60,564 bases of DNA from an uncultured Acidimicrobiales bacterium (GCA_937941245.1 CALDYC010000065.1:1-60564); one strand, 5' to 3'; positions 8,956 through 17,817 are shown, numbered from the stretch's first letter. The notes: a model not told the origin generated them from the letters alone. A program made the numbers and translations.

Positions 8956-9555
8956 GTGAAGATGATTGTGGTGCGCCACGCGCAACCAAACGACGAGTCC
9001 GCAACCGGTGGTCACGGTGATCCGCCGCTCAGCCCCCTTGGGCTGCGTCAAGCCGACGCTCTGTGCGAGTACCTGCAGGGCGAACCCATTGACAAGATCG
9101 TGGCGAGCCCTATGGTCCGAGCCCGCCAGACCGGTGAGCCGCTCGCAGCCCGTCTCAATATGGACATCGAGTTCGACGACGACCTCAAAGAAGCCGGCTG
9201 GGACGCCGGTGCCTACATGCGAACCGAAGAGAACCTGGCGTTCTTCATCGACAAGATGACCGAGGACCCGGATTTCCTCTATGCCCCCGAAGGCCGCCCA
9301 GCATTCCGAGAACGAGTCGTGCGTTCGTTCACCCGCATCGCCAACCAGAACTCAGGCAAGACCGTCGCAGTGTTCTGCCACGGCATGGTGACGGCAACGA
9401 TCACCGAGCACGCGATCGGCCACGAACTCGATGGCGGAGCACTTCACCCGAACTACACGAGCATCACCCGCGTGCAGGCATCGCCGTCGCGCGACCTGTG
9501 GACACTGACCAGCTTCAACGAACACATGCATCTGCGAGGCATCGCCAATGACTGA
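8956..9555 (+). CDS. Histidine phosphatase (phosphoglycerate-mutase-like)
   Basis: A 199-residue member of the histidine phosphatase superfamily. The catalytic RHA motif is at residues 7-9 (IVVRHAQPND), the second Arg of the phosphate pocket is in SPMVRARQTGEP, and the second His is in VFCHGMVTA. It hydrolyses a phosphate ester of unknown identity; the short family members include cobalamin-pathway, sugar and broad-specificity phosphatases. GTG 8956 is preceded by TAGCCT with an 8-nt gap. The stop overlaps the valS start by 8 bp, so the two are translationally coupled. Confidence 0.85.
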   Translation: MKMIVVRHAQPNDESATGGHGDPPLSPLGLRQADALCEYLQGEPIDKIVASPMVRARQTGEPLAARLNMDIEFDDDLKEAGWDAGAYMRTEENLAFFIDKMTEDPDFLYAPEGRPAFRERVVRSFTRIANQNSGKTVAVFCHGMVTATITEHAIGHELDGGALHPNYTSITRVQASPSRDLWTLTSFNEHMHLRGIAND

Positions 9556-12500
9556 ACCCGCAACCGCCACCGACGGCAGAGCCGAACTCGCCAAGGCCTA
9601 TGTTCCGGCCGAAGCCGAAGCCATCGTCACCCAACGATGGCAAGCCGCCAACGCGTCGCATGCTGAACCAGCAGCCCCTGGGACACCGACGTACTCGATT
9701 GTCATTCCGCCACCGAACGTCACCGCAGCACTGCACCTCGGCCACGCGCTCAACAACACGCTGCAGGACGTGCTCGTCCGCTATCACCGCATGCGCGGCC
9801 ACGCCACGTTGTGGATGCCCGGCACGGACCATGCGGGCATCGCAACCCAAACCGTTGTCGAGAAACGCCTTCTCAACGACGGGATCAAGCGGCTCGAGCT
9901 TGGACGCGACGCGTTCATCGACAAGACCCAAGAATGGAAAGACGAATACGAAGCGATCATCTTGAGCCAACTCAAGCAGATGGGTTTCTCATGCGACTGG
10001 GATCGCACCCGGTTCACCATGGACGAGATCTGCACCGTCGCAGTGCGCGAAGCGTTCTACCGACTGTTCGATGACGGTTTGATCTACCGCGGCAAGCGCT
10101 TGGTCAACTGGGACCCAGCGACTCGCACCGCCCTCTCTGATGACGAAGTCGAGATGGAGGAGATCGACGGCCACATGTGGTATCTGCGGTACCCCATCGA
10201 AGGCGGCCCGCTCGATGACGGCACCACCCACGTCACCGTGGCGACCACCCGTCCCGAAACCATGCTGGGCGACACCGCCGTCGCTCTCAACCCCGATGAC
10301 CCACGTGCCGAGGCGCTACGTGGTCGACGGGTCGTATTGCCAATCGTGAATCGTTCAATCCCGATCGTCGAAGACGATTACGTGGTGATGGCCGACCCCG
10401 ATAGCACCGAGGCCAAGGCCCAGTACGCAAGCGGGTTCCTCAAAGTCACACCGGCCCATGACCCCAATGATTGGGACATCGGCCAACGCCATGAACTGGC
10501 CGTTATCAACATCATGGGTCCCGACGGCTCCATCTCTGACCAGTACGGCTGGGACGACGTATCAGACCAGGCCCGGGCCTTTGTCGGCATGAGCCGTGAA
10601 GATGCCCGAACGGCAATCGTTGCCTGGTTCGACGACAACGACCTGCTCGAACAGGTCCGCAACTACACCCACTCGGTCGGTCACAGCTACCGAAGCCATG
10701 TGCCGATCGAACCGTGGCTCAGCGACCAGTGGTACGTCGCAGTAACCGACGACAAACTGCGCGGGTCCGCGCTGCGTGCGCAGAACGCCGAACAGCTTCC
10801 AGACATGCCCGATGGGGTCGGTGACCGCGGCCGCTCAGACGGCGACGGCAGCCTGACGTTCTACCCCGCTCGCTACGCCCGCACCTACGCGTCGTGGCAC
10901 GAGAATATTCGCGATTGGTGTATCAGCCGCCAGCTTTGGTGGGGCCACCAGATACCGGTGTGGTTGCGCATCGTCGACGAATCCGACGCATCGGCCGAGG
11001 TCATCGATGCACTCGAACGCGCGGGCATTGACCAAGCCGAACCTGTCCAGAGCGAATGGACCCGACGCGGCGCCGCCCACCATGCCCGGCGAGTGACCGC
11101 TACCGAAATCGAAGAGTCAATCTGCATCGGACCCGATGCCGCAGTTCGACGGAGCGACGCTCGGGATGCAACAACCGAAGCAGACCTTGTCGCCGCCGTC
11201 GAAGCGGCCGGTTACACCCGCGACCCTGACGTGCTGGACACGTGGTTCTCGTCTGCCCTCTGGCCGATGTCGACCATGGGCTGGCCGTGGTCGGAGGACT
11301 TTCCCGAAACCGAAGGTCTGCTCGAATCGTTCAACCCCACTTCGGTACTGACGACCGCCCGAGAAATCATCACACTCTGGGTCAGCCGAATGGTCATGTT
11401 CAACCGCTATTTCCTCGACGGCCAGCTGCCGTTCACCGACGTCTTCATCCACGCGATGATCCAAGACGGTCACGGTCAGAAGATGTCCAAAAGTCTGGGC
11501 AACGGCGTCGACCCGCGCGACATCATTCACAGCCACGGCGCCGACGCTCTGCGCTACAGCCTGGTACAGATGACCACCGACACGCAGGACGTTCGCATGC
11601 CGGTGAACATCGTGTGCCCACACACCGGCGACGTCTTCGAGCCCGAGTTCATTACCAACGCCAGCGGTTACACCGTGACTGCACCGGTGCAATCTTCGCC
11701 AAGTGATCCGTCGAAGAAAATGGTTTCGGCGTACGGCATCGCCACCGCCGAAGCTGCTGCGACCGATGACATGCCAGCGGCACGCAACACCTCCGCCAAA
11801 TTCGACCTCGGTCGCAACTTCGCCAACAAGGTGTGGAACGCGACCCGATTCGCACTCGGGCGTCTTGACGGAACGAGCGAAAGCACGGCCAACCGGGTCG
11901 TCAACGCGGCACAGGCATCGTTTGCAGACCGTTGGATCCTCGCCCGCCTGCAACAGACAGTGACCGAGATCGACTCGCTGATGGGGCGCTACCAGTTCAA
12001 CCAGATCGCCGAGACCCTGTACGACTTCATCTGGCGGGATGTGTCAGACCGATACCTCGAAGCGGTCAAGGCAACCATCGACACCGACGTCGACCAGCAG
12101 GTGGTCCTCGGCGCAGTGCTCGACGCTGTGCTGCGTTTACTGCATCCGGTCTGCCCGTTCGTGACCGAAACACTGTGGCCAAACGTCGCCGCTGTTCGCG
12201 GCGGTTCAGTCGCAGGGCTTGCGCTTCCGCCTTCTGAACTCGTTGCGCTCGCCGCATGGCCCGTCGCAGACGATTCGCTCGCCGACCCAGCCGTGATCGC
12301 TGACTTCGACCGCGCCGACGCACTTGCCGCGGCAATCCGCACGGTTCGCTCAGAGCAGCAGGTCAAACCCCGCCGAGAGATCACTATGCATGTTCCCCCA
12401 GCGGTCTCTGCCTTGATCGACACCGCCGGTGGCGTGGTTGAATCACTCGCCGGCATCGGCACCGTGGACGATGCCGAAGGCGCTCCCCCGGGCGCCAACA

Positions 12501-12751
12501 TCATCGTTTTCGAAGGTGAGCAGGTGCTTCTCAGCGACATGGTCGATGCAGCCGACGCTGGGGCAGAAATTGCCCGGCTAGACAAGCGGATCGATGAGCT
12601 CCGCAAGCAGGTCAGCGGCCTCGACGCTCGACTATCAAATGCTGGCTATGTCGACAACGCACCCCCGCACCTTGTCGACGAAACTCGCCAGCAACGAGCC
12701 GCAGCCCAAGCTGATCTCGAAGCGACCCAGGCGGCTCGTTCTGCCCTGTGA
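9548..12751 (+). CDS. valS: Valyl-tRNA synthetase
   Basis: A 1067-residue class I aminoacyl-tRNA synthetase that charges tRNA-Val. The HIGH-type motif is PNVTAALHLGHAL near residue 58, the editing domain carries TTRPETMLGDTAVA, and the KMSKS loop is GQKMSKSLGNGVDP. A C-terminal coiled-coil arm (LDKRIDELRKQVSGLDARL) is present. It is longer than most bacterial ValRS (roughly 870-950). One extra piece follows KMSKS: VRMPVNIVCPHTGDVFEPEF and a Ser/Pro/Ala-rich stretch before FDLGRNFANKVWN. Another lies before DPDVLDTWFSSALWP. An 11-bp tandem duplication begins on the stop codon. Confidence 0.97.
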   Translation: MTEPATATDGRAELAKAYVPAEAEAIVTQRWQAANASHAEPAAPGTPTYSIVIPPPNVTAALHLGHALNNTLQDVLVRYHRMRGHATLWMPGTDHAGIATQTVVEKRLLNDGIKRLELGRDAFIDKTQEWKDEYEAIILSQLKQMGFSCDWDRTRFTMDEICTVAVREAFYRLFDDGLIYRGKRLVNWDPATRTALSDDEVEMEEIDGHMWYLRYPIEGGPLDDGTTHVTVATTRPETMLGDTAVALNPDDPRAEALRGRRVVLPIVNRSIPIVEDDYVVMADPDSTEAKAQYASGFLKVTPAHDPNDWDIGQRHELAVINIMGPDGSISDQYGWDDVSDQARAFVGMSREDARTAIVAWFDDNDLLEQVRNYTHSVGHSYRSHVPIEPWLSDQWYVAVTDDKLRGSALRAQNAEQLPDMPDGVGDRGRSDGDGSLTFYPARYARTYASWHENIRDWCISRQLWWGHQIPVWLRIVDESDASAEVIDALERAGIDQAEPVQSEWTRRGAAHHARRVTATEIEESICIGPDAAVRRSDARDATTEADLVAAVEAAGYTRDPDVLDTWFSSALWPMSTMGWPWSEDFPETEGLLESFNPTSVLTTAREIITLWVSRMVMFNRYFLDGQLPFTDVFIHAMIQDGHGQKMSKSLGNGVDPRDIIHSHGADALRYSLVQMTTDTQDVRMPVNIVCPHTGDVFEPEFITNASGYTVTAPVQSSPSDPSKKMVSAYGIATAEAAATDDMPAARNTSAKFDLGRNFANKVWNATRFALGRLDGTSESTANRVVNAAQASFADRWILARLQQTVTEIDSLMGRYQFNQIAETLYDFIWRDVSDRYLEAVKATIDTDVDQQVVLGAVLDAVLRLLHPVCPFVTETLWPNVAAVRGGSVAGLALPPSELVALAAWPVADDSLADPAVIADFDRADALAAAIRTVRSEQQVKPRREITMHVPPAVSALIDTAGGVVESLAGIGTVDDAEGAPPGANIIVFEGEQVLLSDMVDAADAGAEIARLDKRIDELRKQVSGLDARLSNAGYVDNAPPHLVDETRQQRAAAQADLEATQAARSAL

Positions 12752-12770
12752 CTGCCCGGTGACTGCCCGG
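12749..12770. repeat. Tandem duplication, 11 bp x 2, starting on the valS stop codon
   Basis: TGACTGCCCGG occurs at 12749-12759 and again at 12760-12770, followed by another TGACC. The first TGA is the valS stop, so each copy brings an in-frame or near-frame TGA. It is part of the wider pattern of small tandem duplications at gene ends. Confidence 0.85.
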
Positions 12771-12793
12771 TGACCAAGGTGGTCTGCTGAACC

Positions 12794-13282
12794 TCAGGCC
12801 GCGAGCGCCGCTTCGAGCTTGTCGATTGCCGTAGCCCAACCCTGCGCCCCTGGCGAGTCGGCGGGTACGCCGATATGGGTCATCGTCATCTGCGTCGATT
12901 CGCCATGTTCGGCCAGTTCCACAACGACTGTGGTCGACATGTCAGTACCGGCAGGCATGCCCATCGTTTCGGGTGAGGTTGGCGTGCCGCTCTCATCGCA
13001 CATCACGTCGGTGTAGACCAGGCGGGTGACTGGGTTGACCTCGGTGAATGTGCCGGTGAACCACATCGCCATCTCGCCCTCGGGCGTCGCCATCGTCATG
13101 TTGAGCAGTCGGCTACCTCCGACTGCGACCTCGAATGTGCTCACCGAGATGACGGCTCCCGGCGGGCCATACCACGATGCGAAATGTTCAGCGACCGTCC
13201 ACATCTGCCACACCGTGGCTATCGGCGCAGCAAGAGAGCGTTCAATTACTACATCATTTCGTTGGTCGTTCGGGTCACTCAT
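12794..13282 (-). CDS. AHSA1/SRPBCC-domain protein
   Basis: A 162-residue protein of the SRPBCC superfamily (AHSA1 type): IERSLAAPIATVWQMWTVAEHFASWYGPPG, a central beta-sheet with GGSRLLNMTM and MWFTGTFTEVNPVTRLVYTD, and a C-terminal helix GAQGWATAIDKLEAAL. These domains bind a hydrophobic ligand in a cavity; the precise function is unknown. It overlaps the upstream ArsR-family gene by 8 bp. ArsR/AHSA1 pairs of this kind are common in actinobacteria, usually with the ArsR protein controlling both genes. Confidence 0.88.
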   Translation of the reverse strand: MSDPNDQRNDVVIERSLAAPIATVWQMWTVAEHFASWYGPPGAVISVSTFEVAVGGSRLLNMTMATPEGEMAMWFTGTFTEVNPVTRLVYTDVMCDESGTPTSPETMGMPAGTDMSTTVVVELAEHGESTQMTMTHIGVPADSPGAQGWATAIDKLEAALAA

Positions 13283-13676
13283 TGTGTTCCTTCTTGGGTT
13301 TTGCCGACGTCGGTTGTTGCAGATTGCTGAGATAGGTGTCGAGTCGGTCGAAACGCTCGTGCCAGGTCTGACGGCATGTTTCTGCCCACAGGCTCACTGG
13401 CGCGAGTGCTTCGGGATCCAACGTGCACGGTCGGCACTGAGCCCGACGGGTGCGCTGCACAAGGCCGGCGTGTTCGAGCACCTTGAGATGCCGCGAAACC
13501 GCTGGAAGCGACATGTCAAACGGCTCTGCAAGTTCGGTGACGCTTGCCTCGCCTTGTGCAAGCGTCGACAAGATGTCTCGTCGAGTCGAGTTGGCAAGCG
13601 CCGCGAAAAGATCATCCAACTCGGAAGCTTCGACGTCAGGATTGGAGCGGGTGGCGAGCGGCATCAGGCTTAACAT
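13275..13676 (-). CDS. ArsR-family transcriptional regulator
   Basis: A 133-residue winged-helix regulator: DLFAALANSTRRDILSTLAQGEASVTELAEPFDMSLPAVSRHLKVLEHAGLV is the typical ArsR helix-turn-helix. There is no obvious metal-binding Cys box in the recognition region; the RRAQCRPC segment has two Cys, but members paired with AHSA1 genes are usually not metal sensors. The start at ATG 13676 gives MLSLMPLATRSN; ATG 13664 is an alternative. A 10-bp palindrome at 13681-13690 lies 4 bp upstream of the start and overlaps the expected -10 region. It is translationally coupled to the AHSA1 gene. Confidence 0.9.
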   Translation of the reverse strand: MLSLMPLATRSNPDVEASELDDLFAALANSTRRDILSTLAQGEASVTELAEPFDMSLPAVSRHLKVLEHAGLVQRTRRAQCRPCTLDPEALAPVSLWAETCRQTWHERFDRLDTYLSNLQQPTSAKPKKEHNE

Positions 13677-13680
13677 AGTC

Positions 13681-13690
13681 GTTAATTAAC
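13681..13690. promoter_or_regulatory. Palindrome GTTAATTAAC, candidate ArsR operator
   Basis: A perfect 10-bp palindrome in the AT-rich start of the ArsR promoter. On the minus strand it contains TAATTA, 6 nt from the ATG at 13676, so a bound repressor would cover the -10 region. The divergent substrate-binding-like gene begins 69 bp away. Confidence 0.4.
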
Positions 13691-13758
13691 AACCTCGTCA
13701 AATATCAGAACTCGCGATAGTCGTTGCCGAAATCGCGGTTTGCGGCCAACCTGTGGTC

Positions 13759-14673
13759 ATGACAACACGAGTGCTTCGCGTCGGCGGCGTTGACGAACCC
13801 TTCAACCTCCCGTGGATCCGAGCCTTTAATGCCGGAGCGTTCAACGACCTCAACGTCGAAGTGGTCTTCAGCAGCTACGCCGGCGGAACCGGAGCTTTGG
13901 TCGAAGCTCTCGATGCCGGGACCATTGACCTGGCGACGGTGCTGACCGAAGGTGGCGTTACCGCGATTGGAAATGGCAGCGGCATCAGGTTGCACAGCGC
14001 ATGGACGACGTCCGCGCTGCGATGGGGAATCCACGTCGCCGCCAAGGCAAAAGAGACCAAAGTCAGTGAACTCAAAGGCAAACGGTTCGCCATCTCTCGC
14101 CACGGTTCCGGCAGCGAACTCATGGCCTATGAACTCGCCGATCAGCAAGGCTGGAAGCTCAACGACAACAAGTTCGTGGTCGTTGGAGGCGTCGACGGTG
14201 CCGCCGCTGCCCTACCGAAACGCAAAGCCCACATCTTTTTGTGGGAACGGTTCGTGACCGCCCCTCTCGTCAAACAGGGCATCTTCAAACGAGTCGGCGA
14301 GATTCCAACACCATGGCCTGCGTTCTACACCGCAGCACGGCCTGGCCTGCTCGACAACGATGCCGATCTCGTCGATGAGGTCGTTCGCCGGACGCTCCTT
14401 CATGGCGCCACTCTTGCAGCAGACACAGACGTCACGATCGACGAAATCGTCGACCGCTACGGCATGACCAAGCGTCATGCCCGCACCTGGCTCAGCGACG
14501 TTGCCTGGCCAACCGCTGTTGGCATCGACGAGAACGTGCTGTCCTCGGTGACCGATCGAATGGTCGAACTCGGCCGCATCGACCCCGAATCGCTTGCGCG
14601 AGCGCACGCCGCTGGTTCGCTTCCGACACGGGCCACCGACATGCCCTCGTCGGACGAAATTCACAGCACCTGA
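13759..14673 (+). CDS. NMT1/THI5-like substrate-binding-fold protein without signal peptide
   Basis: A 304-residue protein with the type 2 periplasmic-binding fold of the NMT1/SsuA group: LRVGGVDEPFNLPWIRAF, VVFSSYAGGTGALVEALDAGTIDLATVLTEGG and ELKGKRFAISRHGSGSELMAYELA. Such proteins usually deliver sulfonates, nitrate, taurine or thiamine precursors to ABC importers, but here no signal peptide or lipobox is visible and no permease or ATPase gene is adjacent. It may therefore act in the cytoplasm as a sensor or enzyme. The start is taken at ATG 13759 (MTTRVLRVGG); GTG 13753 is in frame. Its 3' end overlaps the convergent aminotransferase gene by 13 bp. Confidence 0.75.
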   Translation: MTTRVLRVGGVDEPFNLPWIRAFNAGAFNDLNVEVVFSSYAGGTGALVEALDAGTIDLATVLTEGGVTAIGNGSGIRLHSAWTTSALRWGIHVAAKAKETKVSELKGKRFAISRHGSGSELMAYELADQQGWKLNDNKFVVVGGVDGAAAALPKRKAHIFLWERFVTAPLVKQGIFKRVGEIPTPWPAFYTAARPGLLDNDADLVDEVVRRTLLHGATLAADTDVTIDEIVDRYGMTKRHARTWLSDVAWPTAVGIDENVLSSVTDRMVELGRIDPESLARAHAAGSLPTRATDMPSSDEIHST

Positions 14674-15932
14674 TCAAGGGCGGTGACGAGACGGTTGACG
14701 TCGGCGTCATTGGTGTAGTGCACCCACGAGACCCGCACGACGCCGGTCGCAGGATCAACGTCGACGCCTTCGAGTAGTCGGCCCGCATAAAAGTCTCCGT
14801 GGCCGGCCTGCACACCTTGGCCAACCAAGCCAGCGGCAACGGTTTCGGGGGCCCGACCCCGAGGCACGAACGCCACCGTCGGACATCGGTGACCATCGCC
14901 GCCGGTATCCGAGCGGCCAAGTAGCCGCACGCGATCATCCGAGCCGAGCATCGACAGCACTGGCTGAAGCAAGCGCTCCTCATGGTCCTGCCACAGCGCG
15001 GACACATCGGCACAGGCCGAGCGAAGTCCGCCCGAGCCACCGTGATGAGCGTGTAACGCCTCGACGTAATCGAGCACCGCTCCGGCCGAGGCCTCTTGCG
15101 CGTGATCGGGCCCAGCCGGCGTCAACCGCTTTGACGGATAGCCCTCGTTGAACCCGTGGCCCTGATTCGGCAAAGCATCAAGAATGCCGTTCTGGGTGAC
15201 CATCAACCCCTGATGCACCGAAAAGGTCTTGTACAGACTGAACAGGTACACGTCACAGCCAAGTGCCCCGACATCATCGAACCCGTGGGGCGCATAGCTC
15301 ACGGCATCGCAGATGACCCGAGCGCCAACAGCGTGCGCCATCGCCGTGATCGCCGCTACATCGTTTTCCTGCCCAACCAGATTCGAACACTGCGGGAAGC
15401 ACACCAGCGCCGTCCGTTCGCTCAGCAACGCTTCGAGCCCCGCTATGTCGAGCAGACCGGTCTCAGAGTCAACGCGCCATTCGTGCAACGTTGCACCGAC
15501 CCGCTGCGCCATGCGCCGCACCGCCCCGGTATTGGCCTCGTGGTCCTGGTTGGTGACGATGACGTCGTCTTGAGCGCTGAGCACCTGACCAAAGGCATTG
15601 GCCAGCACATACGTATTCATCGACGTGGACGGTCCGAATTGGAGCTCGTCGACCGCGACACCAAGTGCTTCAGCCCACCGCACGCGCGATCGATCCATTT
15701 GCTCACCAGCAGTCGCCGACGTCAGATACTGCGCGTACGGTTGCACCTTCGTCTCGGTGTAGTACCGGTGCATCGCGTCGATCGTCTGAGCGCACGCGAA
15801 CGAGCCGCCAGCGTTCTCGAAGAACGATTGCTCCTGGTTCCCGTGCGCACCGAATGCCGGAAAGTGTGAACGCACGTGATCGACGTCAAGAATCGGACGC
15901 GAGAGATGTGTGGTAGTGGTGTCGTTCGCCAT
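14661..15932 (-). CDS. Class V aminotransferase (cysteine desulfurase-like)
   Basis: A 423-residue PLP enzyme of the class V aminotransferase/NifS-like superfamily. Visible features are FFENAGGSFACAQTIDAM at the N-terminus, a glycine/Ser-rich cofactor region GPSTSMNTYVLANAF, VTNQDHEANTGAVRR, the Asp-bearing VICDAVSYAPH and the PLP lysine in SLYKTFSVHQG. Cysteine desulfurase, kynureninase-like or selenocysteine-lyase-like activity is possible; no catalytic Cys loop typical of IscS is clear. ATG 15932 lies 8 nt after a minus-strand TAGAGT box. One copy of a 45-bp repeat (15969-16013) is just upstream. Confidence 0.85.
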   Translation of the reverse strand: MANDTTTTHLSRPILDVDHVRSHFPAFGAHGNQEQSFFENAGGSFACAQTIDAMHRYYTETKVQPYAQYLTSATAGEQMDRSRVRWAEALGVAVDELQFGPSTSMNTYVLANAFGQVLSAQDDVIVTNQDHEANTGAVRRMAQRVGATLHEWRVDSETGLLDIAGLEALLSERTALVCFPQCSNLVGQENDVAAITAMAHAVGARVICDAVSYAPHGFDDVGALGCDVYLFSLYKTFSVHQGLMVTQNGILDALPNQGHGFNEGYPSKRLTPAGPDHAQEASAGAVLDYVEALHAHHGGSGGLRSACADVSALWQDHEERLLQPVLSMLGSDDRVRLLGRSDTGGDGHRCPTVAFVPRGRAPETVAAGLVGQGVQAGHGDFYAGRLLEGVDVDPATGVVRVSWVHYTNDADVNRLVTALDQVL

Positions 15933-15968
15933 GGCGCCCGACTCTAGGTTCCTAATCGGTGATCATCA

Positions 15969-16013
15969 GCCGATGCTCGACTTTCGAGCGCCGATATGGC
16001 TCGGCGTGCGAGT
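15969..16013. repeat. 45-bp direct repeat, copy 1 (two hairpins)
   Basis: An exact 45-bp match to 17692-17736, in the same orientation. Inside are two potential stem-loops: GCTCGACTTTCGAGC (6-bp stem, 3-nt loop) and GCCGATATGGCTCGGC (5-bp stem). Similarity continues weakly for about 20 bp beyond the 3' end. The two copies bracket the two-gene unit 16088-17542. It looks like an interspersed palindromic element, but with only two copies visible the family cannot be named. Confidence 0.85.
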
Positions 16014-16087
16014 CCTGGCGCACCGCCACGAAGCTCGAGCCACGAGGCGCCGCGACCACCCGTCGCTCGAGGGCCTCACCAAACGCC

Positions 16088-16747
16088 CTATCTCGGTCGG
16101 GCCGGGTTGCCGAGCACGATTGCTCCTGGGGCAACATCTTTGGTAACGACACTGCCCATGCCGACAAATGCGTAGTCGCCAATCGATACTCCGTCTCGCA
16201 CTACAGCTCCGGAACCGACGAACGCTCCCTCACCAACAGTCACGTTGCCCCCGATGCACGTCCGGGCAGCAAGAGCGGCATGGTCTTTAATCACACAGTC
16301 GTGGCCGAGTGTCGCCGCGCTCATCGCCATTACGTGGTCACCTAACTCACAACCGCTGCCGACCTTCGAGTTAGGCATGAGCAGACACCCGACCCCAATG
16401 TCACAGTAGCCAGTCGGCACATAGGCCGATTCGTCGATGACGGTTCGCCATCGTGAACGTGCAACCGATAGCGCCTGGATCCGCTCAACCATTGCACGAC
16501 GGTCGCTCATACCCACCCAAACTGAAATGACGTCGGCGCGGTGCAGCTCCATTATCGCTAGAACGTCTTCTGGTCGACCCAACACGGGGAATGAACCGAA
16601 CCGGCCGATCTGCGTGCCCACGGGGTCGTCATCGACTAAGAATCCCAGAGGAGCGGCGATCGCCTGGTGCTCAAGGATTGCCGCTGTTGTGAGCCCAATG
16701 CCCTTGCCGCCCAAAATGATGACGGGACGTTCAGGTGTTGTCGACAT
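16088..16747 (-). CDS. NeuD-like sugar O-acyltransferase (hexapeptide repeat)
   Basis: A 219-residue protein of the NeuD/PglD type. The N-terminus is a Rossmann-like nucleotide-binding part (VIILGGKGIGLTTAAILE) and from about residue 115 there are left-handed beta-helix hexapeptide repeats (IGVGCLLMPNSKVGSGCELGDHV, IGGNVTVGEGAFVGSGAVV, SIGDYAFVGMGSVVTKDV). The His of ATLGHDCVIKDHAALA fits the catalytic base. These enzymes acetylate amino-sugars or sialic-acid-like sugars with acetyl-CoA for surface polysaccharide. It lies 6 bp downstream of a methyltransferase gene, probably as one operon. Confidence 0.88.
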   Translation of the reverse strand: MSTTPERPVIILGGKGIGLTTAAILEHQAIAAPLGFLVDDDPVGTQIGRFGSFPVLGRPEDVLAIMELHRADVISVWVGMSDRRAMVERIQALSVARSRWRTVIDESAYVPTGYCDIGVGCLLMPNSKVGSGCELGDHVMAMSAATLGHDCVIKDHAALAARTCIGGNVTVGEGAFVGSGAVVRDGVSIGDYAFVGMGSVVTKDVAPGAIVLGNPARPR

Positions 16748-16753
16748 GCGGTG

Positions 16754-17542
16754 TCATTCTCTCCAGTAATCGACAAAGGCCTCTTTGAAATGAAGATCGG
16801 CAGACTTTGCCGCGGCTTGAGCGGCGCCGTCTGGCGTCTCGCGGAACCACAGCCAAAGCCGCGACGGCACGTGATAAAGGGATGACACAAAACCGTATTC
16901 CTCAAACAGAATCTGCATGCTCCGGTTTGTATGGCAGGCGACATGGACGGGCAGCAGGTAGAACCAACTTGGATCCTTGGGGATGTTCTCCCTCACGAGC
17001 GTGTGCATAAGAAAGCAACCCGTGGTGCTGAGGTTCGACAGCATCGCGTCGACGTCGTTTCGAGAGGTGTAGTGCTCCATCACCGACGTGTTGATGATGT
17101 AGTCGAACGGTTTCGCCGCAAGTTCCGAGTCAGAGAGATACGAGCCTTTGCCCGTTGTCATGTACTTGTCGTACTTCTCGACGTGGATCCCGTGAGGAGC
17201 CAACAGAGCAACGAGCTTGCCATCGCCGCACGCGTAGTCAACCCATCTCGCACCCGCATCGCAGATGCTGACGTCAACCAATTCTGAGATAAAGGCTCGC
17301 TGCGCGTTGAGGCGCTCGAGCCATCGGGGGTCGCGCGGCGAACTTTCGAGCCCCTGGTACGACTCATGCACCCGATGATTGAGATCTTGCCACTCGTCAT
17401 GAGACATTTCGAGGTGGGTGCGTGACACCACAAATCCGCAACCGTCACATTTCTCGTAGTCCACCGTCGACAACTGAAACGAACCCTCAAAATCCTTCGT
17501 CATGAAGTGGTTCATGCCCGATCCGCACACGTAGCAGTTCAT
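16754..17542 (-). CDS. SAM-dependent methyltransferase with N-terminal zinc-finger-like motif
   Basis: A 262-residue protein beginning with two CxxC pairs (MNCYVCGSG and KCDGCGFVV), as in methyltransferases of nucleotide-sugar and LPS clusters. The SAM-binding motif I is WVDYACGDGKLVALL and FDYIINTSVMEHY is the post-motif region, typical of Methyltransf_23-type proteins. Target is probably a sugar, but this is inference from the adjacent NeuD-like acyltransferase gene. AAGGAA precedes ATG 17542. The unit's base composition looks a little more AT-rich than neighbours and it is bracketed by the 45-bp repeats, which would fit acquisition as a unit. Confidence 0.8.
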   Translation of the reverse strand: MNCYVCGSGMNHFMTKDFEGSFQLSTVDYEKCDGCGFVVSRTHLEMSHDEWQDLNHRVHESYQGLESSPRDPRWLERLNAQRAFISELVDVSICDAGARWVDYACGDGKLVALLAPHGIHVEKYDKYMTTGKGSYLSDSELAAKPFDYIINTSVMEHYTSRNDVDAMLSNLSTTGCFLMHTLVRENIPKDPSWFYLLPVHVACHTNRSMQILFEEYGFVSSLYHVPSRLWLWFRETPDGAAQAAAKSADLHFKEAFVDYWRE

Positions 17543-17691
17543 CGGTGGGTTCCTTCACATGCGACTGGCAATGACGTCATGTCGGCACATCGTAGCCAGC
17601 CGGCACGCGGCGCTTGTTTCGATATCACTGCTCGTTTTTGCTTGGATACAAACGCGTGGCACCCACGGCTGCGCCATCGGTAACCGTTATG

Positions 17692-17736
17692 GCCGATGCT
17701 CGACTTTCGAGCGCCGATATGGCTCGGCGTGCGAGT
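17692..17736. repeat. 45-bp direct repeat, copy 2
   Basis: Identical to 15969-16013 over 45 bp, 1.7 kb away and in the same orientation, with the same pair of small hairpins. It lies upstream of the methyltransferase gene, so the copies stand at both ends of the two-gene unit. Confidence 0.85.
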
Positions 17737-17817
17737 TCTGCCGCACGCCATGAACTTGGCAACCTCTGGCGCCGCTCCCATGGACTTCCCATCGTGTGTT
17801 GTGGTACGTTGCACGTA

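Noticed and set aside
15969-17736. Composite transposon or insertion sequence bounded by the 45-bp repeats
   Set aside because: No transposase gene, no target-site duplication and no terminal inverted repeats; the repeats are direct. Kept only as an interspersed repeat.
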